64,000 bases of DNA from Azoarcus indigens (GTDB lineage: Bacteria; Pseudomonadota; Gammaproteobacteria; Burkholderiales; Rhodocyclaceae), in the NCBI RefSeq assembly GCF_004361735.1, contig NZ_SNVV01000013.1:1-64000 (forward strand). Reading direction: 5' to 3'. The position numbers and the translations under genes were made by a program. Of this stretch, positions 43,757-51,771 are shown one piece after another (positions within the stretch are counted from its first letter, which is position 1; every line of letters starts with the position of its first letter). Below the pieces are notes generated by a model that was not told the origin of the DNA, did no database searches, and saw only the letters and a program-made list of their open reading frames with translations.

Positions 43757-45012
43757 TGCGCATCATGGTCTGTGGCGCGGGCGGCTTCCTCGGCGGGGAG
43801 ATCGCCGGACGGCTGGAAATGGCCGGGCACGAGGTGCTGAGGGCGGTGCGCAGGCCGGCGCGGCAGGGCGAAGTCGAGGTCGACTTTGGCCGCATGCTCG
43901 GCGTCGAAGACTGGCTCCCTCTGCTGCGGAGTGTGGATGCGGTGGTCAATGCGGCGGGGATCCTGATGGAGCGGGGCGGGCAGCGCTTCGACGCCATCCA
44001 CCACCGCGCCCCGGCGGCGCTGTTCGCCGCCTGCGCGCGCAGCGGCGTCTCGCGCGTGCTGCAGATCTCCGCGCTGGGGGTGGAGAGCGGCCAGAGCGCC
44101 TACTTCACCAGCAAGCTGGCGGCGGACACGTTCCTGATGTCGTGCCCCATCGGCTGGCAGGTCCTGCGGCCGGGGCTGGTCTATGGCCCGAGGGGGAAGT
44201 CCGCGAGCTTCTTCCGCTTGCTGGCGAGTTCTCCGCTGCTGCCATTGCCCTCCGGCGGCAAGCAGCCGCTGCGGGCCGTGCATATCGACGATGTGGCCGA
44301 AGCTGCGCTGCGCCTGCTGGATCCGGCCACGCCGGCGCGACAGTGCGTGGCGCTGGTGGGGGCCGAAATCTGCACCTACCGGCAGATGCTGGCGTACTAC
44401 CGCGCGGCGATGGGTTTTCCGCCGGCCTGGACTTTCCCGATGCCCGCCTGGGCGATGCGGCTGGCCGCAAGCCTAGGGGAACACCTCCCCGGCTCGCTGC
44501 TCACCCGCGACACCCTGTCGATGCTGGAAGCCGGCAACACGACCGACGATGGCGCCAGCCGCCAGCTGTTGCAGCGGCCGCCCAGGGGCGTGAGCGATTT
44601 CGTGTCCGCTGCTGAAGCGGAAACGGCCCGCGTGCAGGCCCTCGCCAGCTGGCGACCCATGCTGCTCCGGCTGGCGCTGGCGGCGGTCTGGCTGGGCACT
44701 GCACTGGTCTGCCTGTTCGTCTATCCCCGTAGCGGCAGCCTGGCGCTGCTGGCCGACGTCGGACTGCAGGGCGCGCCGGCGCTGGCCGCTTTCCACGGCG
44801 CGGTATTGCTGGACCTGGGCATGGGCCTTGCCACGCTGTTCCGGCCGGGTCGGCGGCTATGGCTGGCGCAGATGCTGCTGGTGGCTGCTTACTCCATCGT
44901 CATCGCGATTGCCCTGCCGGCCTTCCTTGCCCACCCCTTCGGTCCGGTGCTGAAGAACCTGCCGATACTCGCAATCCTGTTCCTGCTCTACGCGGAGGAA
45001 AGGCGGCCATGA
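43756..45012 (+). CDS. NAD(P)-binding SDR protein with C-terminal DoxX-like membrane domain
   Basis: 418 residues. The N-terminal Rossmann domain begins MVCGAGGFLGGEIAGRLEMAG with atypical-SDR features (DAVVNAAGIL, and LRPGLVYGPRGKS for the nucleotide-sugar-type cleft). The last 130 residues hold four TM helices (LLRLALAAVWLGTALVCLFVY, ALAAFHGAVLLDLGMGLATLF) as in DoxX-like fusions. The fusion itself is a known architecture, often next to DUF2269. Probably a membrane-associated oxidoreductase or carbohydrate/lipid-modifying protein. Starts at ATG overlapping the previous stop. Confidence 0.8.
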   Translation: MRIMVCGAGGFLGGEIAGRLEMAGHEVLRAVRRPARQGEVEVDFGRMLGVEDWLPLLRSVDAVVNAAGILMERGGQRFDAIHHRAPAALFAACARSGVSRVLQISALGVESGQSAYFTSKLAADTFLMSCPIGWQVLRPGLVYGPRGKSASFFRLLASSPLLPLPSGGKQPLRAVHIDDVAEAALRLLDPATPARQCVALVGAEICTYRQMLAYYRAAMGFPPAWTFPMPAWAMRLAASLGEHLPGSLLTRDTLSMLEAGNTTDDGASRQLLQRPPRGVSDFVSAAEAETARVQALASWRPMLLRLALAAVWLGTALVCLFVYPRSGSLALLADVGLQGAPALAAFHGAVLLDLGMGLATLFRPGRRLWLAQMLLVAAYSIVIAIALPAFLAHPFGPVLKNLPILAILFLLYAEERRP

Positions 45013-45488
45013 CGCTCTATGCCTTCATCAAGACGCTGCACATCCTGTCCTCGGTGCTGCTGGTGGGCACCGGCTTCGGCACCGCCTTCTACCTGTTCTT
45101 CGCCAACCGCTCCGGTTCGGTGGCCTCCATCGCCACCGTCTCCAGGCTGGTGGTGCGCGCTGACTGGTGGTTCACCACGCCCGCTGCCTTCATCCAGCCG
45201 CTGACTGGTCTCTGGTTGATGCATATCGCAGGCTGGCCCTGGCGCACGCCCTGGCTGATGGCCTCGATTGCGCTCTACCTGCTGGCCGGCGCGTGCTGGC
45301 TGCCGGTAGTGTGGCTGCAGCTGCGGTTGGCGACCATGGCGAAAGAGGCTGCCGCCGCCGGCACCGCGTTGCCGCCCCTGTACTGGCGCTACGCCCGTTA
45401 CTGGGAGTGGCTGGGCTATCCCGCCTTCGTCGCCATGGTCGGGGTGTATTTCCTGATGGTGGGCAAGCCGGCCCTGCCGCTGCCGTAG
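45009..45488 (+). CDS. DUF2269 integral membrane protein
   Basis: 159 residues with four predicted TM helices: LHILSSVLLVGTGFGTAFYLF, TPAAFIQPLTGLWLMHIAGW, LMASIALYLLAGACWLPVVW and YPAFVAMVGVYFLMVGK. The leading histidine region KTLHILSSVLLVGTGFG is the DUF2269 hallmark, which resembles cytochrome- or copper-related membrane proteins. Start overlaps the SDR gene stop by four bases. Function not known. Confidence 0.85.
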   Translation: MTLYAFIKTLHILSSVLLVGTGFGTAFYLFFANRSGSVASIATVSRLVVRADWWFTTPAAFIQPLTGLWLMHIAGWPWRTPWLMASIALYLLAGACWLPVVWLQLRLATMAKEAAAAGTALPPLYWRYARYWEWLGYPAFVAMVGVYFLMVGKPALPLP

Positions 45489-45809
45489 CGGAAGCCGGAT
45501 GCGGCAGCGCAGCGTTTTCTTCCTGCCCGCGGTTCTCGGGCGCCGGCGGCGGCGCTACAATCCGCGCCATGGTCTGTATCGCCCACCTTTCCCCCGCCAT
45601 CGTTGCCGTTTCCGGCAGCGCTGCGCTCGCAGGTGCGATGCAGTCCAAAAAAGCCAAAAAACAGCCGCTCGTCTGACCGGAGCTGCTGTTCCGTCGGACG
45701 GGCGACGGGACGGCAGGACCGGATGGCAGCGCGCCCTCCAGGTACCCACGTAGTCTCGCCGCATGATCCGACGGCATTCATGCCGGTCTTTGCGTAGGAG
45801 TACGTTTCC
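45489..45809. other. Spacer before dapA
   Basis: 321 bases with no gene. TACAAT at 45556-45561 in GGCGCTACAATCCGCGCC resembles a housekeeping -10, without a good -35. The end has TAGGAGTACG, the dapA ribosome site. No structured RNA was recognised; no lysine riboswitch features seen. Confidence 0.35.
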
Positions 45810-46682
45810 ATGTCGGATTTCTCCGGTATCTGGGTTGCCCTGGTGACACCCTTCAAGGCAGATGCCAGCTTCAGTGTTGACCATGCGGCGCTGCGTCGGC
45901 TGGTGGAGCATTACCGCGCCGCCGGCGTGGCCGGCGTGGTGGCGCTGGGCTCCACCGGCGAAGCCGCCGCGCTGGACGAAGGCGAGCAGGACGCGGTGCT
46001 GGACTGCGTGCTCGCCGCCGCGGGCAAGCTGCCGGTGATGTGCGGCCTGGCCGGCAACAACACCACGCGGCTGCACGCCCGGCTGGCGCGGCTCAACCAG
46101 CTGCCGCTGGCCGCGGTGCTGTGCCCCGCGCCCTACTATGTGCGCCCCTCGCAGGCGGCGCTGGTCGCCCATTTCCACGAACTGGCCGAGCGCTCGCGGG
46201 CGCCATTGGTGCTGTACGACATTCCCTATCGCACCGGCGTGGCCCTGGCCACCGATACGCTGCTGACGCTGGCGGCCCATCCCAACATCCGCGCGGTGAA
46301 GGACTGCGGCGGCTCGGCGGAGAAGACCCGCGCGCTGATCGTGGACGGCCGGCTGCAGGTGCTGGCCGGCGAGGACGCGCAGATATTCCCCACGCTTTGC
46401 CTGGGCGGTGCTGGCGCCATCTCGGCGGCGGCGCATCTGTTGCCGGAGCGCTTCGTGGCGATGCAGCGCGCGGTGGCGGCCGAACGGCTGGCCGAGGCCA
46501 GGGCGCTGCACCACGCGCTGGTGCCGCTGATCGAAGCCCTGTTCGCCGAGCCCAATCCCTGCATCATCAAGGCCATGCTGGCGCGCCAGGCGCTGCTGGA
46601 GGACGTGCTGAGGCCGCCGCTGCTGCGCGCCGGCGACGAGGCGCTGGCGCGGGCCGCCCGCGTGCTCGCCGCCTTGTTCTGA
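45810..46682 (+). CDS. dapA: 4-Hydroxy-tetrahydrodipicolinate synthase (DapA)
   Basis: 290 residues. GIWVALVTPFKADASF start, ALGSTGEAAALDEGEQ substrate loop, Y136 in PLVLYDIPYRTG and Schiff-base K164 in IRAVKDCGG, matching E. coli Tyr133 and Lys161. It condenses pyruvate and aspartate semialdehyde in lysine/diaminopimelate synthesis. The sequence is a little less canonical than housekeeping DapA (AVKDCGGSAEKT), so a paralogous N-acetylneuraminate-lyase-type aldolase cannot be excluded. AGGAG seven to ten bases upstream. No downstream dap gene. Confidence 0.82.
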   Translation: MSDFSGIWVALVTPFKADASFSVDHAALRRLVEHYRAAGVAGVVALGSTGEAAALDEGEQDAVLDCVLAAAGKLPVMCGLAGNNTTRLHARLARLNQLPLAAVLCPAPYYVRPSQAALVAHFHELAERSRAPLVLYDIPYRTGVALATDTLLTLAAHPNIRAVKDCGGSAEKTRALIVDGRLQVLAGEDAQIFPTLCLGGAGAISAAAHLLPERFVAMQRAVAAERLAEARALHHALVPLIEALFAEPNPCIIKAMLARQALLEDVLRPPLLRAGDEALARAARVLAALF

Positions 46683-46864
46683 TCCTGGACGGCGGGCGCG
46701 CCGTCACCACCGGAGCCGGGGCGTGCAGTGCTGCATGGCAGAGGCCCGGCGGATGCCGATATGATTATGCGTCTTCATCTTTTCGTCATGCGTGGAACGG
46801 CGGCCCGAGGTGCGCTGAATGGCTTCCAGCCATCGTTCCACATCAAAGGGGGCAGGGCGCGAAC

Positions 46865-48088
46865 ATGGACAGAGTGCATAGCTGCGCGGCGCGTGGCGGG
46901 GATACCGCGGAGGTTTTCCGCAAACTGACGGCGCAATTGCCCGAGGGCGCCCGCGGGGCGCAGATGGTAGTGGCCTTCTACGGCTGCGGGCACGACGACA
47001 ACCTGTTGGCCGCCGAGCTGCGACGCCATTTTCCGCAGGCCGCCCTGGTGGGCGGCAGCTCCGCCGGTGGGCTGATGACCGAACGCGGCGTCATCGACGA
47101 GCAGGGCATAGGCCTGCTGGTGCTGGAGGATGCCGCCGGCGAATACGGCGCCGCCGCCGGGCCGCTGGGACACGATCCGGCGGCGGCGGCCGAGGCGCTG
47201 CTGGGGCAGGCGCTGGCAAGCTGCGGCTGCGAAGGGCAGTTGCCCGAGCTGGTATGGATCTACCAGGCGCCCGGTCAAGAGGAGGCGGTACTGGAGGGGC
47301 TGCGGCGGGTGGTGGGCAACACCTGCCCCATCATCGGCGGCACCTCGGCCGACGAAACGGTGGCCGGGCGCTGGCGCCAGCTGGGGCCGACGGGTGCCCT
47401 GAGCGACGGTCTGGTCGTCGGCGTGCTGTTCCCCTCCGCCGCGGTCGGCTTCGCTTTCCAGGGCGGCTATGAACCGGCAGGGCCCAGCGGGGTGGTGACC
47501 GGCATCGGTTTCCAGCCCGACGGTGCCAGCGGCGTGGTCACCCAGGGGCATGGGCGGGAGATCCTCTCCATCGACGGCGAACCTGCCGCCGCGGTGTACA
47601 ACCGCTGGACCGGCGGGGTGATCGCCGCCGAACTGGAACGCGGCGGCTCCATCCTGCAGCAGACCACGATGTTTCCGCTTGCCACCGATGGCGGCCGCAT
47701 CGATGGCGTCACCCACTACCTGCTGATACACCCGGAGTCGGTCACGCCGGCAGGCGGCCTGCGGGTGTTCCGCGATGTGGCCGCCGGCACGCGGCTCTTC
47801 GCCATGCGCGGCGATCGCCGCCGCCTGATAGAGCGCGCCGGCCGCGTCAGCCGCCAGGCCCGCCGCAGCCTGCCAGACGCGCTGGCGGTGGCCGGCGCGC
47901 TGGTGGTGTATTGCGGCGGCTGCAAGATGGCGGTGGACAAGGAAATCGGCGAGGTCGCCGGCGCCATCGCCGAAAGCCTGCATGGCGCGCCCTTCCTCGG
48001 CTGCTTTACCTTCGGCGAACAGGGCTGCCTGATAGACAGCAATGTGCACGGCAACCTGATGATCTCGGCGGTGGTCTTCGCCCGCTGA
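46865..48088 (+). CDS. FIST-domain sensor protein (NosP-like candidate)
   Basis: 407 residues. FIST_N region: VVAFYGCGHDDNLLAAELRRHFPQAALVGGSSAGGLM and PIIGGTSADETVAGRWRQLG. FIST_C region: YLLIHPESVTPAGGLRVFRDVAAG and ALVVYCGGCKMAVDKEIGEVA with FLGCFTFGEQGCL. FIST proteins are sensory; NosP, a FIST haemoprotein that binds nitric oxide, is typically beside a kinase or a c-di-GMP enzyme. Here a GGDEF-EAL gene starts 29 bases later, which is exactly that arrangement. Haem binding is not shown by sequence alone. The ribosome site is weak. Confidence 0.85.
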   Translation: MDRVHSCAARGGDTAEVFRKLTAQLPEGARGAQMVVAFYGCGHDDNLLAAELRRHFPQAALVGGSSAGGLMTERGVIDEQGIGLLVLEDAAGEYGAAAGPLGHDPAAAAEALLGQALASCGCEGQLPELVWIYQAPGQEEAVLEGLRRVVGNTCPIIGGTSADETVAGRWRQLGPTGALSDGLVVGVLFPSAAVGFAFQGGYEPAGPSGVVTGIGFQPDGASGVVTQGHGREILSIDGEPAAAVYNRWTGGVIAAELERGGSILQQTTMFPLATDGGRIDGVTHYLLIHPESVTPAGGLRVFRDVAAGTRLFAMRGDRRRLIERAGRVSRQARRSLPDALAVAGALVVYCGGCKMAVDKEIGEVAGAIAESLHGAPFLGCFTFGEQGCLIDSNVHGNLMISAVVFAR

Positions 48089-48117
48089 ACGAACCGGCCC
48101 CGCTTCTGGACTTCTTC

Positions 48118-50424
48118 ATGTCATTCGACTCCCCCGTCCCGCCCGCCGAGAGCAACGAGGCCCTGCGCGAGGCGCTGCTCTCCCTGCGGCGGGACTACGA
48201 CGCCCTGCGCCAGGCTGGCGCGGACGTGCAGCAACTGCTGGAAGCGCTCGAGTCCCTGCTCGGCGTGGAGGGCGAGGAAGACCCCTTCGTCCGCGTCTTC
48301 TCCTCGCTGCGCAAGGTCTTCACCTTCTCCCAGGCGCTGATGCTGGCCGAGCCGGAAGGGGGCGGCGAGGCGCTGGAGTGCATCGTCGCCGAAGACGCGC
48401 GGCTGCTGCATTCGCGCTGGCCGGTGGCGGCCCTGTTCCGCAAGGTGATGGGCGGCAAGGTGGTGGCCACCTTCTCCACTTCCGGGCTGCCGGAATGGGA
48501 GGTGGCCGCCGGCCTCGGCCTGTCGCCGGCCGGCTCGGCGCTGCTGGTGCCGGTGCGCGTGCGCGAGCGGCGCGGCATCCTGCTGTTGCTGCGCGAGCCG
48601 GGGCTGCCGGGCTTCGACCGCGGCAATGTCGCACTGGCGCGGCGCTACTCGGTGCTGGTGTCCCACGCGCTGGCCAGCCGCTACGCCGCCGAGAGCGCGG
48701 CCGAGAGCCGGCGCCTGCTGGAGCTGAGCCGGCAGCTGCGCCAGAGCGAGCAGGTGGCCAAGCGCAACGCCGACCTGCTGCAGGAGCTGGTGCGGGCGAT
48801 GCCGGTGGGCGTGGCGGTGCAGGACGAAGCCGGGCGGCTGCTGGTCGTCAACGACGCCGGCGCCCGGCTGCTGGGTGCCAGGGTGGAGGAGGTGCTCGGC
48901 GAACTGCCGCCGCACCTGCGGCCGGAAGGCGAGCAGGCTCAGGAGGCCCAGTTGCGCCTCACCCGCTACCGGGAGCGCCTGGCCGGTGGCCTGCCCTACA
49001 CCCGCGAGCGCAGCGTGACGCTGGATGGAGAGGCGCGCACCGTGCTGCTCACCGGCACGCCGGTGCGCATCTTCGATGAATACCTGATGCTCTCCACCTC
49101 GCTGGACATCACCGAGCGCAAACGCTTCGAGGAGGAGATGCAGCGCCACGCCTTCCACGATCCGCTCACCGGCCTGGCCAACCGCGCGCTGATGAACGAG
49201 ATCGTAGACAAGGCGGTGCGCGCCCACCAGGAGCGCGGCATGTTCGCGCTGGCCTTCATCGACATCGACAACTTCAAGCAGGTGAATGACTACTACAGCC
49301 ACGGCATGGGCGACCAGTTGCTGATCGCCTTCTCCCGCCGGGTGGCGGAGGCGCTGCGGCCCAGCGACACGCTGGCGCGCATCAGCGGCGACGAGTTCTT
49401 GCTGCTGGTCGATCCGGCGCAGAACGAAGCCGAGGTGGCACGGGTGATAGAGCGGGTGCTGGAAGCCTGCCGCCGGCCCTTCGTGGTGGAAGGCCACGAA
49501 CTGCTGACCTCCGCCTCCATGGGGGTGAGTTTCTACCCGGCGCACGGCGGCGACTACGAGACCCTGAGGCGCTGCGCCGACAGCGCCATCTACCAGGCCA
49601 AGAGCCTGCGCAAGGGCAGCGTGGCCTACTTCGATGCCAGCATGGGCCACGCGCTCACCGCGCGCATGGACCTGGAGCAGAGCCTGCGCGCCGCGGTCCG
49701 CGACCGCCATTTCCGCAACGCCTACCAGCCCAAGGTGCGGCTGGCGGATGAGGCAGTGGTCGGCTTCGAGGCGCTGGTGCGCTGGGTGGAGCCGGATGGC
49801 CGTATCCAGCCGCCGGGCGTGTTCATAGAGATGGCTGGCGAACTCGGCCTGCTGGACGAAATCACCCTACAGGTGCTGGACGACATCGCCCGCGAACTGC
49901 CGTGCCTGAGTCGCCACTATGGCGCCGGTATCAGCGTGAGCTTCAACGTTTCCGCCCAGCAGGCGGGCGACATGCAGTTCATCGACCGCCTGCTGGCCGC
50001 CATCTCCGCCAGCGGCATTGCCCGGCGGCTGGTGGTGGAACTCACCGAGGATGCGCTGGTCGCCGCCCAGCAGTTCCAGGACGCGGTGCTGCCACGGCTG
50101 CGCGCGCTCGGCGTGCGGGTGTCCATCGACGATTTCGGCACCGGCTACTCCTCGCTGTCCACGCTGGCCGACATCACCGCCGACGAGTTGAAGGTGGATC
50201 GCGCCTTCATCACCGGCATCCATGAGCGGGCCCGCAGCCAGGGCATCCTCAAGGCCATCGAGTCGGTCTGCCGCGCGCTGCAGATCAGCATGGTGGCCGA
50301 GGGGGTGGAAGAGGTGGAGGAGTTGGACTACCTGCGCAGCCACACCGGCATCGCCACCGTGCAGGGTTACTGCTTCGGCCGGCCGGCCTTCCTGGAGGAC
50401 TTGCTGCCGCGCAGCGGCGCTTGA
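48118..50424 (+). CDS. GAF-PAS-GGDEF-EAL bifunctional c-di-GMP enzyme
   Basis: 768 residues, no TM. Order: N-terminal coiled-coil helix (SNEALREALLSLRRDYDALR), GAF domain (about 40-200), PAS domain (QELVRAMPVGVAVQDEAGRLL) and PAC, GGDEF with SGDEF at 423-427 and inhibition site RPSD five residues before, then EAL with E551-AL, D671-DFGTGYSS, KVDRAFITG and EGVEE. The EAL residues are complete, so it is a probable phosphodiesterase; SGDEF variants can retain cyclase activity. Its place after the FIST gene suggests a signal-receiver pair. Confidence 0.9.
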   Translation: MSFDSPVPPAESNEALREALLSLRRDYDALRQAGADVQQLLEALESLLGVEGEEDPFVRVFSSLRKVFTFSQALMLAEPEGGGEALECIVAEDARLLHSRWPVAALFRKVMGGKVVATFSTSGLPEWEVAAGLGLSPAGSALLVPVRVRERRGILLLLREPGLPGFDRGNVALARRYSVLVSHALASRYAAESAAESRRLLELSRQLRQSEQVAKRNADLLQELVRAMPVGVAVQDEAGRLLVVNDAGARLLGARVEEVLGELPPHLRPEGEQAQEAQLRLTRYRERLAGGLPYTRERSVTLDGEARTVLLTGTPVRIFDEYLMLSTSLDITERKRFEEEMQRHAFHDPLTGLANRALMNEIVDKAVRAHQERGMFALAFIDIDNFKQVNDYYSHGMGDQLLIAFSRRVAEALRPSDTLARISGDEFLLLVDPAQNEAEVARVIERVLEACRRPFVVEGHELLTSASMGVSFYPAHGGDYETLRRCADSAIYQAKSLRKGSVAYFDASMGHALTARMDLEQSLRAAVRDRHFRNAYQPKVRLADEAVVGFEALVRWVEPDGRIQPPGVFIEMAGELGLLDEITLQVLDDIARELPCLSRHYGAGISVSFNVSAQQAGDMQFIDRLLAAISASGIARRLVVELTEDALVAAQQFQDAVLPRLRALGVRVSIDDFGTGYSSLSTLADITADELKVDRAFITGIHERARSQGILKAIESVCRALQISMVAEGVEEVEELDYLRSHTGIATVQGYCFGRPAFLEDLLPRSGA

Positions 50425-50579
50425 GACGACGGGAATGTCGGCAGCCGGCAAACCGCAAAGTGTTCGCGAGGGGCGCAAGGCCCGCCGTGCGAGTGGCGCT
50501 GACTGCTGCATCGTCCTGCAGCCGTGCCAGCGGCCAGGCCTCCCCTGGGCTGTCTGCCTTGCCCTGCCGGCTGGCGGAT

Positions 50580-51362
50580 TCAGAATTCCCAGCTCAGCCC
50601 CAGGTTCCAAATTGCCACGCCGTCGCTGCGGCCGGCTGCGCCATAGAGTTTGAGCGCCTCGCTGGCAAGGTGACGCAGACCGATCTGGTAGCCCGGCCAG
50701 GCATGCGTCTGGCCGAAGCGCTCCAGCGTCAGGCTGCTGGTTTCGCTCAGTGGCAGGTCCAGGCCCAGCCCCCAGCGGGTGGCGTCTTCCGCCTCGCCGG
50801 CGGTGCGCGTCCATTCGTGGCCGAGGTTGAGATGCAGCAGCGAACCGTGCGGCTGTTGCCAGCTCAGCAGCAGATCCGCGGAGCGGCCATGCTCGTCGTC
50901 GCCGTCTTCCTTGTCGTCCGGCCGCAGCGCGTAGTACTGGAGCAGCAGACCGGCGGCGAGGCCGGCCTCCGTCTGCCAGGGAACCCATTTCATGCCGAGG
51001 CCGCCGTGGGCCATCCGGGCGTCCGTGCCCTGTCCATGGGCGCGCGAGGCCGCCAGCGCCAGTTGCAGTTCCAGCGTTTCGCTCAGCCCGTAGGCAAGGC
51101 TGGCGCCCATGCCGTGGTGGCTGCCGTCGTCGAAGCCAGCGGTTTCCAGGTTGCCCCTGCCGCGGCCGGAAGTGGCGGCGTCGTCCACCAGCATCGGGCT
51201 CTCCGCCCAAGCGCTTCCTCCGGTCAGCGTACAGGCGGTCAGCATCATGAGCGCCGCGGATAGGATGCTGCGGTTGCGGGACGCTTCGCAGCCGGGGCGG
51301 GCGGCAAGAAGCCGACGGGGGGCCGGGCCTGGATTCCGGCCTGGGTGGGTGGGCATGGGCAT
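50580..51362 (-). CDS. Outer-membrane beta-barrel protein
   Basis: 260 residues. A long basic leader precedes the signal peptide ILSAALMMLTACTLTGGSAWA. The mature part shows alternating polar/hydrophobic strands (MGASLAYGLSETLELQLALA, AGLAAGLLLQYYALR) and ends NLGLSWEF, with a terminal phenylalanine typical of OMPs. No named family recognised; similar small barrels are annotated as porin- or transporter-like. ATG positions at both 51362 and 51356 are possible; AAGGA suits the inner one. Faces the GGDEF-EAL gene. Confidence 0.65.
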   Translation of the reverse strand: MPMPTHPGRNPGPAPRRLLAARPGCEASRNRSILSAALMMLTACTLTGGSAWAESPMLVDDAATSGRGRGNLETAGFDDGSHHGMGASLAYGLSETLELQLALAASRAHGQGTDARMAHGGLGMKWVPWQTEAGLAAGLLLQYYALRPDDKEDGDDEHGRSADLLLSWQQPHGSLLHLNLGHEWTRTAGEAEDATRWGLGLDLPLSETSSLTLERFGQTHAWPGYQIGLRHLASEALKLYGAAGRSDGVAIWNLGLSWEF

Positions 51363-51771
51363 GAGTCCTTGTTTTTCTGCATGCGCCGGGGGGCGAAGGT
51401 GGAGCAGTGGAGGCTGTGCTTATCGCATGATCATAGATTTAACGCACTGTTTTCGCTGGCGTGCGCCGCAAGTCTCTCGCGGGGTCGGCGTTGCTCCGGT
51501 GGCAGCCTGCCGGGTGGATGCGGCTGGGAGAGGTTCGAGTGGAGCTCCGGGGCTGGACACGGCTGAGGTCGCGGCCGCCTCACTTTCGTCCTAGCCGATG
51601 CCTGCCCCGGGCGGCGTGCGTGCATCGCCCGGCGGGGGCGTTCCTGCCACGAACAGAATGCGTGACTCCGTGATTTATTCTTTTCTTCAAGGAGTTGATA
51701 TTTTGCATAATCCAAATGGACTAGTACGCAGATAATCGCGGCCCGCTGGCTAGGGGCAGCCTGGAGGGGGC
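51363..51771. other. AT-richer divergent spacer between OMP and diguanylate cyclase genes
   Basis: 409 bases without a gene. It has two AT-rich patches, 51420-51450 (with palindromic ATGATCAT) and 51670-51735 (TGATTTATTCTTTTCTTC, GATATTTTGCATAATCC). The second is the likely promoter of the cyclase gene, with CATAAT at 51706-51711 and no good -35 at 17 bases. GGAGG lies just before the cyclase ATG. Confidence 0.45.

Noticed and set aside
45489-45809. Lysine riboswitch before dapA
   Set aside because: The spacer lacks the conserved multi-helix core and has no expression platform; TACAAT alone is not enough.
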